Source of the DNA: Hanleya hanleyi
Lineage: Eukaryota; Mollusca; Polyplacophora; Lepidopleurida; Hanleyidae
Assembly (NCBI GenBank): GCA_036873755.1
Contig: JAVTVY010037026.1
Location: 1-64,000 of the forward strand
Length of the DNA: 64,000 bases
Reading direction: 5' to 3'
The position numbers and the translations under genes are program-made. Positions 35,640 through 48,250 of this stretch are shown piece by piece (within the stretch, counting starts at the first letter, position 1; every line of letters starts with the position of its first letter). The notes below the pieces were generated by a model. It worked only from the letters and a program-made list of their open reading frames with translations, searched no databases and was not told the origin of the DNA.

Positions 35640-37900
35640 CACTGAGGAAAAATATCAGGTGCATATATGCATACCAGTTTGTAATCTGGGCCTTTAGCTG
35701 TCCAATTAATCACAGCATAAACAGGGTACTGGGGAAAAATGCTGATCTGTTGACAAGAAGTCATATGACCCCACAGCCAAATATACTGACTGCATACATT
35801 TATTTCTAAAAACATCACAAGAACCAAAACCGATGCCTGTGATGATTTGTATCCCAACCAGGCTTTTATTGTAGCTGTTCATGTGGTTTGTAATCGGAAC
35901 CGCCGAGTCAATACACTGCAAGGCAAGAGCCCGGTGTATTGCTCGCATTATAGAGGGGTCAAATTATTAGTGGGAAATGTCTATACATGACGGTATAAGG
36001 TACTGGTTTGTATTCTTTATAGGTTGTGATTATATAAGGTACTGGTTTGTACTCTTTATAGGTTGTGATTATAACAAAATATTTAACAGTTTTTCTGAGC
36101 GATTTGGGGAGGGGGAATAGGTCAAGACTATTATTTACAGGAACGCGTGTGATCCCTTCCTCGTCATAATGACCTGTTGTACGTGTTTATGACGTTTCTT
36201 GACATTTACCAATCGCATAAGGGAGTAATGATACTGTCGTCGTAACAGGCGCTGATGTTAGTGCACAGAACCAGCTTGTTTGGAAAAGTTCACAGTTAGC
36301 TCGACGATGAAAGAGTTCGCATGCGGAACCTCACCGTTTGCAGGCAGATATTTACGTACGCACATTACAAACACAAGCTTAGCATTTCGACACAACACGT
36401 TCACATATCGCTTATTTACGGAAGTATTAGAAATGGACGAGTGTCTTCTGAGGAATTTGTAAACTATATCGATGGTTTTGACGGCAAAAATAAATGTATC
36501 AGAATAATAGTAATAATTTGTAGTGAAGGCTTATTTGTGTTCAAAAGATGAAAATGCAGACCGTGGGTGTTCGAAACCATTCATTCCATCCACATCAAAT
36601 AACTCTCGACTTACTGGTTTTGAAGTCACTAGGTTAAAGGTCGAGATAGAAGCACCCACAATCTATACATTTTGTTCGGATTATGTTTTGTGATTCTAGA
36701 ACAGCCTATACTATCCAGTGTGAAGTCAGATGTCAAGGTAACAACATTACAACCTTTGTCTGAATCAGTGGCGTAGGAAGATGATTTGACCTGGGGGGGG
36801 CTGATGCCTTCAAATGAAAACCTAGAGTCATTTCATGCGAATTCCCAGCGTAAGGCGCTTCAAGCAAGGGGAGTTCGGGGGTATGCCTTCAAATGAAAAC
36901 TTTTGAATTCTAGAGTCCATTTCATGCGATCTGGAGCATTCCCAGATGTTTCTTTCAGAGTATTCACATAATTTCCATGCTTCACTGCGTGCAAACTATA
37001 TTACAACAGCAGTTACAGAGTTGTCGATCTAAAAAAAAGGGGGGGGGGGGACGAAAAGACGTTCCCCCCTGCCAGGCTTAGACCTGGGTGAGTGAGCGCC
37101 CCCTGCCTTCCCAGCTCCTACGCCTGTGTGGATTGTGTCTTGACTTCTGATTCGCTGATCTTTTCGAAACTTCACAGGTGCGTTGTTCAAGTGCTTCCAC
37201 AGAAGCCTAGGTCAATTAGTCATTTGTTCATGTTACATCACTCAAAAGCTGCATTTAGTTGTTTCCATTTACAAAAAAAACTTTTGAAAACGCCTGGTTC
37301 AATTCTCTCCAAAGTTTCACTGAAGTCATATTGGGCAAATAACTATCAATCAGAATAATCGGCAGAAAGAAAGTTTATTTGAGTGCTTCTTCAAATTTCA
37401 CCAGTGTTATGTTATTGCTGTGACCATAGCTGGTTGTGGCGAGAAGAGTTGTCTCCCTCGAAACACATGTGTTTTTACCACAGACAATAACATGACTTGA
37501 TATATTCAAACTCAACATACAATGAGGGTGGAAAGAGATGCCGACATACTGACCACACGTCACACAGCTGGCGAAGATCGGACATTCAACATTCAACCGT
37601 CGTCCATAAAGAATTGCCTCGTCAATAACCGAAAGACCTATTTCGTATGACACTATGACTTAGCAGCAATTCCAAATGTGTATGAAATGAAAATAACAAA
37701 AGCAATAGAAGATGACACAAACATGTGACCCCACAGGTCAAATAATGAATCCAAATGATCCCTGTTAAGATTTGTATCTCAGTCACGCTTTTATTGCGGC
37801 TGTTCATGTGAACATATTCAGTGACATTACCACACCGTCCCTGACACCGGCTTGAGCATTAGATAAAAATATTCAAGGGCGATGATGCAATAGTCCTTTC
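35640..37900. other. Intergenic DNA with dispersed repeat modules
   Basis: No gene. Modules shared with other parts of the window occur at about 35845-35885 and 37765-37815 (CACGCTTTTATTGCGGCTGTTC) and at 37580-37660 (ATTCAACCGTCGTCCATAAA...CTATTTCGTATGACA, also at 13998-14075 and 14966-15045). A 35-bp unit (TAAGGTACTGGTTTGTA..) is duplicated at about 35996-36066. Confidence 0.55.
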
Positions 37901-37904
37901 AAGT

Positions 37905-38108
37905 CTTCTGTTGGAGAGTGATGAACTATGTGGTCGTTCTTCTGTTGGAGAGTGATGAACTATGTGGTCGTTCTTCTGTTGGAGAGTGATGAACTATGTG
38001 GTCGTTCTTCTGTTGGAGAGTGATGAACTATGTGGTCGTTCTTCTGTTGGAGAGTGATGAACTATGTGGTCGTTCTTCTGTTGGAGAGTGATGAACTATG
38101 TGGTCGTT
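37905..38108. repeat. 34-bp tandem array, six identical copies
   Basis: The unit starts CTTCTGTTGGAGAGTGATGA. Copies start at 37905, 37939, 37973, 38007, 38041 and 38075. I see no differences between copies and no spacers. Confidence 0.96.
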
Positions 38109-38754
38109 AGATTAAATGGAAAATATTAGTAGAATGCAAGTTCTTATTCAAAATACAAATCTGTGAGGCTCGACGCCGACCAAGTGTTACATTCTCCAGA
38201 GGCTCACACAATACAATTGTCAGCGGCTTCTACTTTTCAGAACACTTAATCAGTCATTAATTAGATCGTCCCTTAGTGGAAAGACACCGGAATATGGTTC
38301 GCATATATGGTGATTAATTAATGCCTTGTTGTCCGAGCCAAAAAGTTTGAAGAGCATGGTTGGACATGGGAGACAACTCAGTCATTTTACTTCTAGTACT
38401 GAGATTGATTAGATTACAACACATATAAGGGAAGACCTACTTATACATCGCGTTAGAACTCGAAGACAAATTTTTCAGTCTCACCAGGCATTATTAGACA
38501 CTGTAGGGCTATTACATCACGCCACGAAATTGAAATCGTTTGAAGCTTGCTATCGCTTACCAAACTCCACTTCTAAGTTACAGCAGAAGGTTTTCGGGGA
38601 GACATTTGTACACACCAATAACCATATCTGGTATACGGTAAACTATCAAATTTCTGTCTGTTATGTGCTACTGAAAGTTGTGTTTTACAACCAATTGTTC
38701 TAGTTAATACAGTCATGAAAATATAAAAACGTTTCATCTGCTTCTATGCTAATA

Positions 38755-38935
38755 TAACGAAGAAATGATATTTGGTATGCCGTATACCCCGCCACTGAGC
38801 ATATATACATATGCGATGAGTTTTGCGAGAGGAAGAATAAATTGGTCGTCATCGGGATTCGAACCCACGATCCCGGCTCAACGCACCGGTGCTCTACCGA
38901 CTGAGCTATGACGATCCATAGGTACTACACCCGTG
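38755..38935 (-). mobile_element. tRNA-derived SINE, copy 1
   Basis: On the minus strand the head holds a full A box (TAGCTCAGTCGG) and B box (GGTTCGAATCC) in tRNA spacing (about 38850-38917). It is followed by AATTTATTCTT and a tail running to about 38755. The would-be anticodon loop lacks the conserved T33, and an extra base breaks the acceptor stem. It is therefore a SINE rather than a tRNA gene. Transcription by Pol III from these boxes is possible. Confidence 0.75.
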
Positions 38936-38999
38936 GATTGTCCCGGTGATGACCAACATCTATCTCGGTGTTGCATTATGCGCAACTGGCTTCATAATG

Positions 39000-39260
39000 A
39001 AGAAGTGTTATTTGGTATGGCGCACAGCCTCCACTGACCATATATACAATGGAAAGATCTTTGATAGAGAAAGAATAAATTGGTCGTCTGTGGGATGCAA
39101 CACTGATGGAGAAGGTTGTTCATCAAAGGGACAATCTACGGGTGTAATGCCTATGGGCATACATAGCTCAGTCGGTAGAGCATCGGCGCGTTGAGCCGGG
39201 TTCGTGGTTTCAAATCCCGCTGACGACCAATTTATTCTTTCTCTCTCAAAAATCATTTCA
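39000..39260. mobile_element. tRNA-derived SINE copies 2 (tail, minus) and 3 (plus), head to head
   Basis: At about 39003-39090 lies a second tail copy in the same orientation as copy 1 (TATTTGGTATGGCG, GAATAAATTGGTCGTC) with a damaged head. At about 39165-39237 a plus-strand head has A box TAGCTCAGTCGG and a mutated B box (GTTTCAAATCC), followed by CCAATTTATTCTTTCTCTC. The two tails form a perfect inverted repeat of about 22 bp (GAAAGAATAAATTGGTCGTC and its reverse complement). Confidence 0.7.
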
Positions 39261-39932
39261 TATGTTAATATATGCTGTACTAAGATAATGTAATCGCAAT
39301 ATAACGAAAATACTAATATGTCTGTTCCGCGAAAAACAAGGGTTAAAACTAAAAATTGAGTAAAACAATGTTTCGATCTCCGCATACTTTAGAATACAGA
39401 GTAAGACAGTTTGACATGCCTTCATCAGCCTTTTCTAAGCCCTATCTTAATAAACCTGCCAATAATGTATAGAAATCATGTGATTTTGTTTTGCCATGGC
39501 GTTCATATCTAATGCCACACACATCTTCACCTCATGAAATAAAATTAAAATAATTTGACGACAGAAATATCGCGTTGTAAGACCCTTATATAGAAATATA
39601 GAATGCATTCTAAGTCGGTTCAAGTTCAGGGTGGTGAGGGTGGAACGATAGTGTCATCACCACCGTTGGTTACATTATATCCGGAATTGACATCATCACC
39701 GAAAGTGATGTCACACACGATCAGGGTGCAGAGCCAGGATGATAATCAGAAATGGATTGAAGATCAAGATAAAGAGACAGTGAAGCTGTAAAACAGGCTC
39801 AAAAGCTATGATCTTAGGATAAAGAAAGGGTTAAAATATAAGTGAAGGATAGAAAATATGAGTAATTGTCAAAATCTGAGTAAGGATTAATGTATGGGAT
39901 GAGGTTCAAATTCTGAAGTAAAGGACAAACGA

Positions 39933-40067
39933 TCACTGCGTGAAAAGGTCAGGTTTCCAATTCCGGAAACCCGCCGGAAACCTATTGGAAACTCTAGCGA
40001 CACAGTTTTCAATAGGTTTCCGGCGGATTTCCGGAATTGGAAACTTGACCATTTCTCGCAGTGGATG
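39933..40067. repeat. Long hairpin, ~60-bp arms
   Basis: The left arm CACTGCGTGAAAAGGTCAGG continues to TTGGAAACT. The right arm mirrors it with a few mismatches and ends CCATTTCTCGCAGTG. The arms contain GTTTCCAATTCCGGAAA, itself nearly palindromic. Loop of a few bases. It is likely a foldback MITE or the remains of one. Confidence 0.85.
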
Positions 40068-40069
40068 CG

Positions 40070-43000
40070 TGAAGGACAAGAGAAGAAAGTATAATCAGTC
40101 ACGAGGCTCGTTAGTCCAAGTATGGGGTAATCTTTATCAAATTTCACATTCCATAACAATATAGTCCCGACGATCTGAACTGTACAAATATGGATCCACA
40201 TGTACGTCAATGTGAATAAGGGAAGATAAGTACTTCAAATGAAAACCTTTCCAGAAATGCACGTGTGAATGATAATATTACGATAGATGTAGGGGACAAT
40301 GCAATAGTGAATGAATACATAAAGATACATGTATACTATATTATCAACGAAATCTATAAAATATATTTTTTCAATAATGTTTTATTCGTTCAATACTCCA
40401 GACTATAACAGCGTCAGTTATAAATTATTATATATGATACATAATTAGATGTCTATTACATGTATATGTCTATGGCATGATTTTCTCTCAGTTATAGGGC
40501 TATTACATCATTCGCTCTAAAAAATTGTATCAAATGGCGCTCAAGCCCCGGTCGTGTGATCATGTCATCCAAGATGTCCAAATGAACAGCTACAATAAAA
40601 GCGTGGCTGGGATACACATCATCACATTTGTCCGATGAGATATGAATCGTGACTGCACGCCCAGTGGTTCCTGAGTTAGGAATTAATCATATTGCGGGTG
40701 AAGTCAGTTGTCTTCTCGGTTGAACTAATCATTGTTTCAAAACCAGGGTCATGCGATGACACTGTTATCATAAAATATATAAACTTGGCAGATATGCAGA
40801 AAATGGATGGGTGGGTATACATTGTGGGTAAACTTGGCAATAATTCGGTAGTTTAAATTATAACTATCTACAATTTCACCTTATCAATTTACAGTAATTA
40901 ACACCTTGGTCAAACATTGTGGACATATATGATTCACTGGACAATGATTTGAACATTTTATATTATTATCTTGGTAGTATAACTTTTTACCCGTCATGTT
41001 TTTCCAACAATGCAACATATGTTATACGGTACGTTATATGAGTCTGATATATTAGTTCCATAGAAGAAGAGCTAGATTTTATATAGGTTAGGGCAATTCC
41101 ATTCAAGGCCAACCACTTACTAGAAAACACATTATGTACGACAACTATATAATGAATGCAGGATGTGAAGCTCGTATTCATATGTACACCCTCAGCATAC
41201 CTGTACATGTGCCCACTCCATTTTCGACACTAATTTTATATCGTATATCAAATATACTTATAACACAGGGAAACACAATTTGGGTGTGACCCATCCCAAA
41301 TTAGTTTTGTGTTACTCTCTTGAGCAAGACCTTTAAAATGGGGTATAAATTGTTTCTTTACATCACGCAGTTATCGAGTTATGAGACAATTACAACACAT
41401 ATAAGGGAAGTGGGAAGAGGTGCCGACATACTGACAGAGTCACATGGCTTCACAGTATAGTCTTCTGGTTAACCTATTCTAAAGCACATACCAAGAATCT
41501 AACGATCCGTGATATGTGTTGTATCTCCGGTACGCTTTTATTGTACCTGTTCATAAGGCAACTTGGAGGACATGACCACACGGTAACCTAGCACCGGCAT
41601 GAGCGGTATTAGATACAACTCTAGAGAGCTATGACGAAATGCTCTGACAACTCGTATATTGGTAATTGGTTAGCTGTGTCGCTGTGACAACTCGTACACG
41701 TGAGCTTCAACTTCCCACAAATGCCAACATATATCCAAGACCAAAAGGTCTATACAGGGGGCAACAGAACACATTTTGGGCAACGGCGATCTTTCGAATG
41801 TAAAATTTGATGCTTGTATTTGGGGTACTAAATACAGCCTCTTGATATATGTGTACCAGCAAGTTCTGCACTGCTTGCTTACAATAATATACTGTCTGAT
41901 TATCAGATTACAATAATATACTGTCTGATTATCAGATTACAATAATATACTGTCTGATTATCAGATTACAATAATATACTGTCTGATTATCAGATTACAA
42001 TAATATACTGTCTGATTATCAGATTACAATAATATACTGTCTGATTATCAGATTACAATAATATGATCATAAACATACCATGTAGAACCCCAGTCAAAGA
42101 AAGATAGTCTCTACCTAGATGGTGGTGACTGAATAAAGAATAAAGTTGTGATATTTTCTAAATCCCAAAGAAAGGTCTACAGCAGTCTGATATATCTATT
42201 TTGACTTTGAGCTAACTATCCTGGTTTGTCTATTCTGACAGATCCAATAATACTGACACAATGTGTATATTACACTTAAACACAGGAAACAATATATGGG
42301 CGTAGCCATCCTCCACTCTCGGGACCCAAACTAGGCCTATGTCACTTTCCTGATCAATACCTTTCGAAATGTGTAAAGATTATTTCTCTAAGTCGCCTGC
42401 TTGTCGAGTTATAAAAACACAGACAGACAGACGGATGCTAAGGATTTAAATGATAAGATATACTAATTGCAAACAAAATAGCACCCCCTAGAGAGAAATA
42501 AGGGAAGGTAACTAGATTTGAGGCTAATATTCAACCAGATACCTACTGGTCGCAAACCCCTATAAACAGCTTTACCTAATATGTAGTAAATCGGCTGCGC
42601 ACATCTTGATCAAACTATATTCCCTAATACAAATCACCCACTACGTCACGTAGCGTGACTTTTTCGCTCAAACATATAAAAAATTCAGCATACATTAGCC
42701 ACCATTTTTTTCCAGCTACGGCCGCCAGAAATTAGAATCATTCCGTCCGACACAATCACCGTGAATATGGGAGGTGGGCACTCGAACTGGCTCCGAGTTT
42801 TTCACTATTAAAATTTTAAAAGGTTGTTTGGATATGTTTTAGTGTTGAATATTATAGAAATATCTTAAAATATATCAAAAACCATTTCTCGCTCAGTCCT
42901 GATTATAGTCTTAGGTCCAAAAAAATCACTGGTATCAGCCTACTATTAATTTCGTTACTTGTTATGTATTAGCGTTAAAAATCGACAAAAATCCAGAAAA

Positions 43001-43600
43001 TTCACAATGCATAAATCCACCTGGCATGTCAATATTTACCTTGTGGGACATTACCAGTGGAAGTCTTGACAGATGTTGACCATGGAAATTTCAAATTACC
43101 GCCACTGACAGCTGATTGGTGCTACAGAATGTCACTCAATTCGTAAACAGGGAGCCTTCTCACCCTTCACTGATCATGTCTTCATCCACCATGCTTTTTC
43201 CAAAGTGGCCCAAATCAACACCAGGAAGTACAGTTTGAAGACTCATCTGCAAGTTGAAATATCAGATGTATCAGAAATGCTGATAAATCGCAGCTCATAA
43301 AATCCATAAAGATCTGCTCTCAAATTTCTAAACAATGTAGATCGTGGCTACTGACCCGGAAGTGATTAGTTGTAATCTGATGCCACCTGTACAATCTATA
43401 CATCGCACAGGCGCAGTAAATATGCAGCGCATATCGCACATATACAGTAAATACATGTAAATGTATGTTATAAATATTTTAACACATTCTCCACCGCTTA
43501 GAGTTTACGCAGACATAAAAACTCGTGTCTATTTAATAAATTGACGAACATAACAAAGACCAGTGTGGGATGGGTAATAACATATTCGATGATATGTATA
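40070..43600. other. Intergenic DNA, no gene; contains one 29-bp array
   Basis: The dispersed module occurs at 40569-40620 (+) and 41518-41560 (-). The segment 42480-43580 is plain AT-rich sequence with no open frame of note. No RNA gene or coding exon could be supported. Confidence 0.55.
41881..42063. repeat. 29-bp tandem array, six copies plus a partial
   Basis: The unit ACAATAATATACTGTCTGAT + TATCAGATT starts at 41881, 41910, 41939, 41968, 41997 and 42026, with a partial copy at 42055. No differences seen between the full copies. Confidence 0.96.
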
Positions 43601-44135
43601 GCAGGGAAGATGACCACTTCTGAGATGATGATATCTATGACGAAGAGGTTAAAATCTCAACCGTGAATATGTTGATAATGATTAAGATGATGGACCCTTA
43701 ACAAATGCTGATGATGGTAATGACAGCGATGGCAATGATAGTGATGATAGTGATCAGGTGTGTGAATTATGGGAGATTTACCCTAGTTTTACTCCTTCCC
43801 CAGTCCTTTACTCATCATTCACCCCAGATTTGAATCCTTACTTAATGTTTAACCCTCAATGCCTGATTTTGATTCTTACTCCAGATTTTTTCCTTATTCA
43901 CTGATTCCGGTTATCGATCTTGATTTACAGCTGCATACGCTCCTTTATCATGATCATGATCCTGAAGCTGCATCCTGTTCCAATCTAGGTAAACCAAGAT
44001 GGTAAATCAGGGGAATACCGTGATATTATATCTGAGTTTACTCAGATTGCATCCTGTTCTTGTGTTAGCCGAGATCCGGTGATGTCACTTCTGGTGATGA
44101 CTTCACTTCCGGTGATGATGTCACTTCCGCTCCAC
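43600..44135. other. Intergenic DNA with GAT-rich and GGTGATGTCACTTCC repeats
   Basis: GATGAT-like triplets cluster at about 43610-43760. GGTGATGTCACTTC-type words repeat three times at 44073-44131. No gene seen. Confidence 0.5.
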
Positions 44136-44893
44136 GCTCTCTACCCTAAACCCGAATAGAACTGAGGGATTTATATTCCCACCACTATTCTACATTTAGG
44201 GAATTTTAATTATAATCAACTCACTTTGGCTATGGACTTGAGGACTTAATATTCAAACAAATGCCTTGCCAAGAATACTTTAAAGTTTGGTCACTGACAG
44301 GGGGAAGTCGTGGAAGTTATACAGAGATCTCCGTGATTGGCTGTTGATATTAATATCACGTGCCAGTTACCCGGAAATACCGTCAAATAGACACCAATCA
44401 TAAAACTGAATTTTGATCTATTTATTTTTGATCAAATCTTTCCTCTTTAGTTGTAAAGTAAGGACAGTATTCTAGCGAATGATACAGACTACGTTTCTAA
44501 CAGCATAATAAAATAACACTTGTGACCTGATCAAATTTTTTTATTCAATTAATAAAGACGCGTGAAAATCAGTTTTGAAACCCGCAATGTTTCCTGACCT
44601 AGCAAACAAAGGGTATAAATGTTTCTGAACATGATATGAATGATACAAGTAAAAACAAAGATTCGAAGTTTTGAAAATACATTATTCGCATAATATTTTC
44701 AAGTTTCTTGTATCGTATGCCCGCCACATAGGTTCTCGCATCCCTCTCACTCATATTGCTAATATGCAATACCAGCACGTCTCATTTGTCATCATATAAT
44801 ATGGACCATACGTATAGAACAAACACAGAGAGACGGTTACTAATATAGATTAAGATTATTATTACGAGGTGTTGGTTTTCCTCTTCCGACAAC
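44136..44893. repeat. Duplicated block A, copy 1
   Basis: Runs from CTCTCTACCCTAAACC through GACAGGGGGAAGTCGTGGAA, ACCTAGCAAACAAAGGGTAT and GAGACGGTTACT to GGTGTTGGTT. It matches 48876-49860 in the same orientation with scattered substitutions and several indels. Non-coding. Confidence 0.9.
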
Positions 44894-44937
44894 TCACTGA
44901 TCATCATCCGAACGCATGGCACGATCATACGTAGAAA

Positions 44938-45353
44938 CTTTAGGTTAAAACGAACTAAATGACGTCACTTCCGCCAAAGGTGGATGTTCGTGGTAAGCAT
45001 ATGCCGCATTAAATGCTCAGTTGTGTTATTACTGGATAATATCATAACTAACTTTTATTGTGTTTCGCTAACTTAGTAAGTGTCGATTAATTTCTGAAAA
45101 AATTGGGACAGTCCCGAGCCTGTGTTCTTTTCAGGGCACAATCAAACGACGATACCCACGTGACCAGCTCAGACGGTTGAAAACGGCTCGTCTCAGAAGG
45201 CAGTTTACGTTATCAAAAATCAATTGGATATGAGTGTGGTTTGGTACATACCACGTGAAGTGGGAGGAGTTCAAGAAGGTCAGTTTTTCAGCGGCGAACT
45301 GAACCTGTTTAACCTGGAACGTAATGGGGCAAAACTTTAGTTCATTGTTACCT
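44938..45353. repeat. Direct repeat D, copy 1 (416 bp)
   Basis: Begins CTTTAGGTTAAAACGAACTA and ends TTCATTGTTACCT. It is nearly identical to 46225-46679, but lacks 39 bp present there; AGT flanks the missing piece on both sides. The two copies bracket 871 bp without recognised genes. Confidence 0.93.
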
Positions 45354-46224
45354 ATAGATGTGACATAAAGACGGAGCTTGCTGATTCATATTTCATTGTC
45401 ATCAATGTTTGGCAATATTATCTAATTGGAATAATCAGTATCGATGAAAATGCTGAGCAACTCGTGAGTTTCATACACATGGGGCCATCCTAGACGATAG
45501 ACCCGAAATAGGTGTATTTTATCAAAGTTTGTGTATTTCACCCGAGATATGGTGTTCTATATTCACGGCGATCGTAATTTTGCAGTTAATTTTGATCTCG
45601 TCCCGTTAGAGGATGCTGAGAAGGGAAGTGCTAGATATCACAGTGGTATAATTACTAAAAATAGCTCGAAAAACACCCCCCCCCCTCCCCTCCACAAGCT
45701 CGCAATTCCGGGCGGGAGGGAGGGTCATTAGGTTCCGCAGTTTGCTCTAATTATATTAAACAGATGAATATGGACAAAGATTTCAGTCGGAGACAATTTT
45801 ACGTGAAATTTGCAGCTGATCTCCCGACCAGTCAGCAAATTTACTTAAATTCCCAGGCTGAAATTTCACAAATTCGCTTCTATTTTAGCTCTCCGCGATC
45901 TACAAATCACATTTGACTGATGGAGTTGTTTCCCTTGATATGCCTGCGATTACATCATTTTCTTTCTTAACTGTCATATAGGATGTGGTACACATATATG
46001 GGGAATTGTGCCCAGGTTACTCCCTAACTTAGCCAGAAAGATGTTTTAGCGCATTAGGACTTATATAGTGTAGACGTCAAATTTCACTGATTGCAAAGAT
46101 GGGGGGTGGGTTACAGAATTAGCTGCAAAATATTTATTCTTTGGAGCTTGGCTAAAATATTACCCTCGGTACTTCTTCAGATATTAACCTATCTGTGGTA
46201 TCAAGAGTTTCAAAATTTTCATTC
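45354..46224. other. DNA between the two D repeats
   Basis: No RT, gag or other recognisable coding region. A C-run is at about 45677-45695. If D were a pair of LTRs, this would be an internal region without genes. No primer-binding site or polypurine tract stands out. Confidence 0.5.
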
Positions 46225-46679
46225 CTTTAGGTTAAAACGAACTAAATGACGTCACTTCCGCCAAAGGTGGATGTTCGTGGTAAGCATATGCCGCATTAAA
46301 TGCTCAGTTGTGTTATTACTGGATAATATCATAACTAACTTTTATTGTGTTTCGCTAACTTAGTAAGTGTCGATTAATTTCTGAAAAAATTGGGACAGTC
46401 CCGAGCCTGTGTTCTTTTCAGGGCACAATCAAACGACGATACCCACGTGACCAGCTCAGACGGTTGAAAACGGCTCGTCTCAGAAGGCAGTTTACGTTAT
46501 CAAAAATCAATTGGACATGAGTGTGGTTTGGTACATACCACGTGAAGTGGGAGGAGTGGTAATCAAAAACATCAGTGTGTAGTTCCGGGATAAAGTTCAA
46601 GAAGGTCAGTTTTTCAGCGGCGAACTGAACCTGTTTAACCTGGAACGTAATGGGGCAAAACTTTAGTTCATTGTTACCT
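46225..46679. repeat. Direct repeat D, copy 2 (455 bp)
   Basis: Same sequence as 44938-45353, with one visible substitution in the GGATATGAG/GGACATGAG word, plus 39 extra bases at about 46558-46596. The extra bases are bounded by AGT, the signature of a slippage or microhomology deletion in copy 1. Confidence 0.93.
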
Positions 46680-47284
46680 TTCTGCTCGTAGCCATGTGGT
46701 AACGGGTGCTATCTGCGTGCAATAGGGCGTTTCCCAAATGGTCACATCCGACTGGTCCCGTTACATCCGACATCGGTGCAATCACATTCATACAACGAAG
46801 ACACACCTCTCCAGAAAGCGATCGATTGAAACGATCCCATGGTGGGCCTCGAAGTGCCCCCATCACAAAATAAAAAGCATATCATTTTCCCGTGGTCTGT
46901 CGCCGATTTTATTTTGTTTTCAAATATGTTAGGCCGTTTGTAATATGATTTAACAAAGAAGCATGCTCCACCAGAGTCAGAAATAAAATAGCTAATTCGC
47001 ACAACTTCGTTTTGGTCTCGCGTAGACTCCCCCAGTCTTGTGCCTCGTGAAACTGACATCTCTGCACGTCTGAGAAATATTTGAATACAGATAATTTCAT
47101 TGGCTCGTTTAAATGGGGCCGACATTTGACCTCATGCTTTGGGAACAACTTTCGAACTCGATTATCTCCCTCTAGATAGATGCCGCCGTGTGAAATACAT
47201 GCCGAATCACAGCGGGAATCTAAGGGTAGTGTTAAGTGAAACGTGAAATGCCCTTAGCAAGCTAAGATGCTCACTGATATACCC

Positions 47285-47645
47285 ATACTGTATTGGACAT
47301 TCAAAATGCATAATGCATCATATACAAAGCGATATCCATAGCTGGTTAAAGAAACATTATATATGAACTAACTTATGTCCACCTTATGTCGACCGATCCC
47401 TAATGGAAGTAAAACCATAATGGTAAATATAACATACAGCTATTTGAGAAGACATGTAGTGCGATGTTTAAAGAATGCGGATACTAAAATACCTCAGTGT
47501 TCTTCAAAGAACTTAAGGCGGATGGATACATGCTATAGGCCTATAGAGAACAGTGAACAGTTTTCTTTAGTTTCCCGCCAACGTGTACAGAAGATATTTT
47601 CTTAAATAAAAAACGACGTGGCATTAAGGCCCCGAAAAATTCCTT
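47285..47645. repeat. Duplicated block C, copy 1
   Basis: From GGACATTCAAAATGCATAAT through CGATCCCTAATGGAAGTAAA and AATGCGGATACTAAAATACC to GACGTGGCATTAA. It matches 49965-50285 in the same orientation with many substitutions. The plus-strand open frame 47375-47605 lies within it but shows no domain. Confidence 0.85.
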
Positions 47646-47689
47646 ATTTAACTAAATAATATACGATAAATGTCATTTTTATATGTGTA

Positions 47690-47970
47690 TATCATATGAT
47701 CAAATTTGGAACTGTGCTGGTTGAAATTTGGCAACACAAACATACCAACAGCAACAAGATATTCCAATGGGTACGAGTTGTGCAACTCTTTTGGGCGACC
47801 CATATCTGCCCTGTTATGAGTACGACTATATGCAGACGTTCTCAAACACCGATCATTTCAAAGCCCGTTCCTTTTCATTTGCCAAACGCTATACAGACGA
47901 TATTCTCGCTGTGGATCATAACTATATAATATTATTTGATAAGCAGTTTAAAAATATGCTCTGATGTGAT
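47690..47970 (+). pseudogene. YIDD-type RT element, palm fragment
   Basis: Reads IPMGTSCATLLGDPYLPCYE, then DYMQTFSNTDHFKARSFSF and KRYTDDILAVDHNY. The catalytic box is YTDD here, against YIDD in the copy at 61620. Flanks do not continue the RT on either side. An upstream GNLATQTYQQ-like start lies in another frame (about 47700-47755). Confidence 0.8.
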
Positions 47971-48250
47971 AATGATATAAATAATCCTACATTACAGAAG
48001 AAAACATCACTACTCCATACTGTCTTCACGAGTTATGGTCTTCACGTGAGTCACGGATTTATACTACATGTATAAGACATTGCAGTCGTGGTAACGTTCA
48101 AATGTTTTAGCATGAACACTCTATAGGGATAACAGTTTCAACATTAAAAATCAATAGTTACTCATAACAAATATCTGCTAATTTCGCTTCCAGCTAAAGC
48201 ACCACTGACATATTTCATTCAATGTTTTAAAAACAATTTTCAAAATTTTG

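Noticed and set aside
38850..39237. tRNA genes
   Set aside because: A and B boxes are present, but the anticodon loop lacks T33, the acceptor stems are damaged, and both heads are joined to a shared SINE tail.
44938..46679. Annotation as an LTR retrotransposon
   Set aside because: No TG...CA ends, no target duplication, no primer-binding site and no gag/pol; recorded as a direct repeat only.
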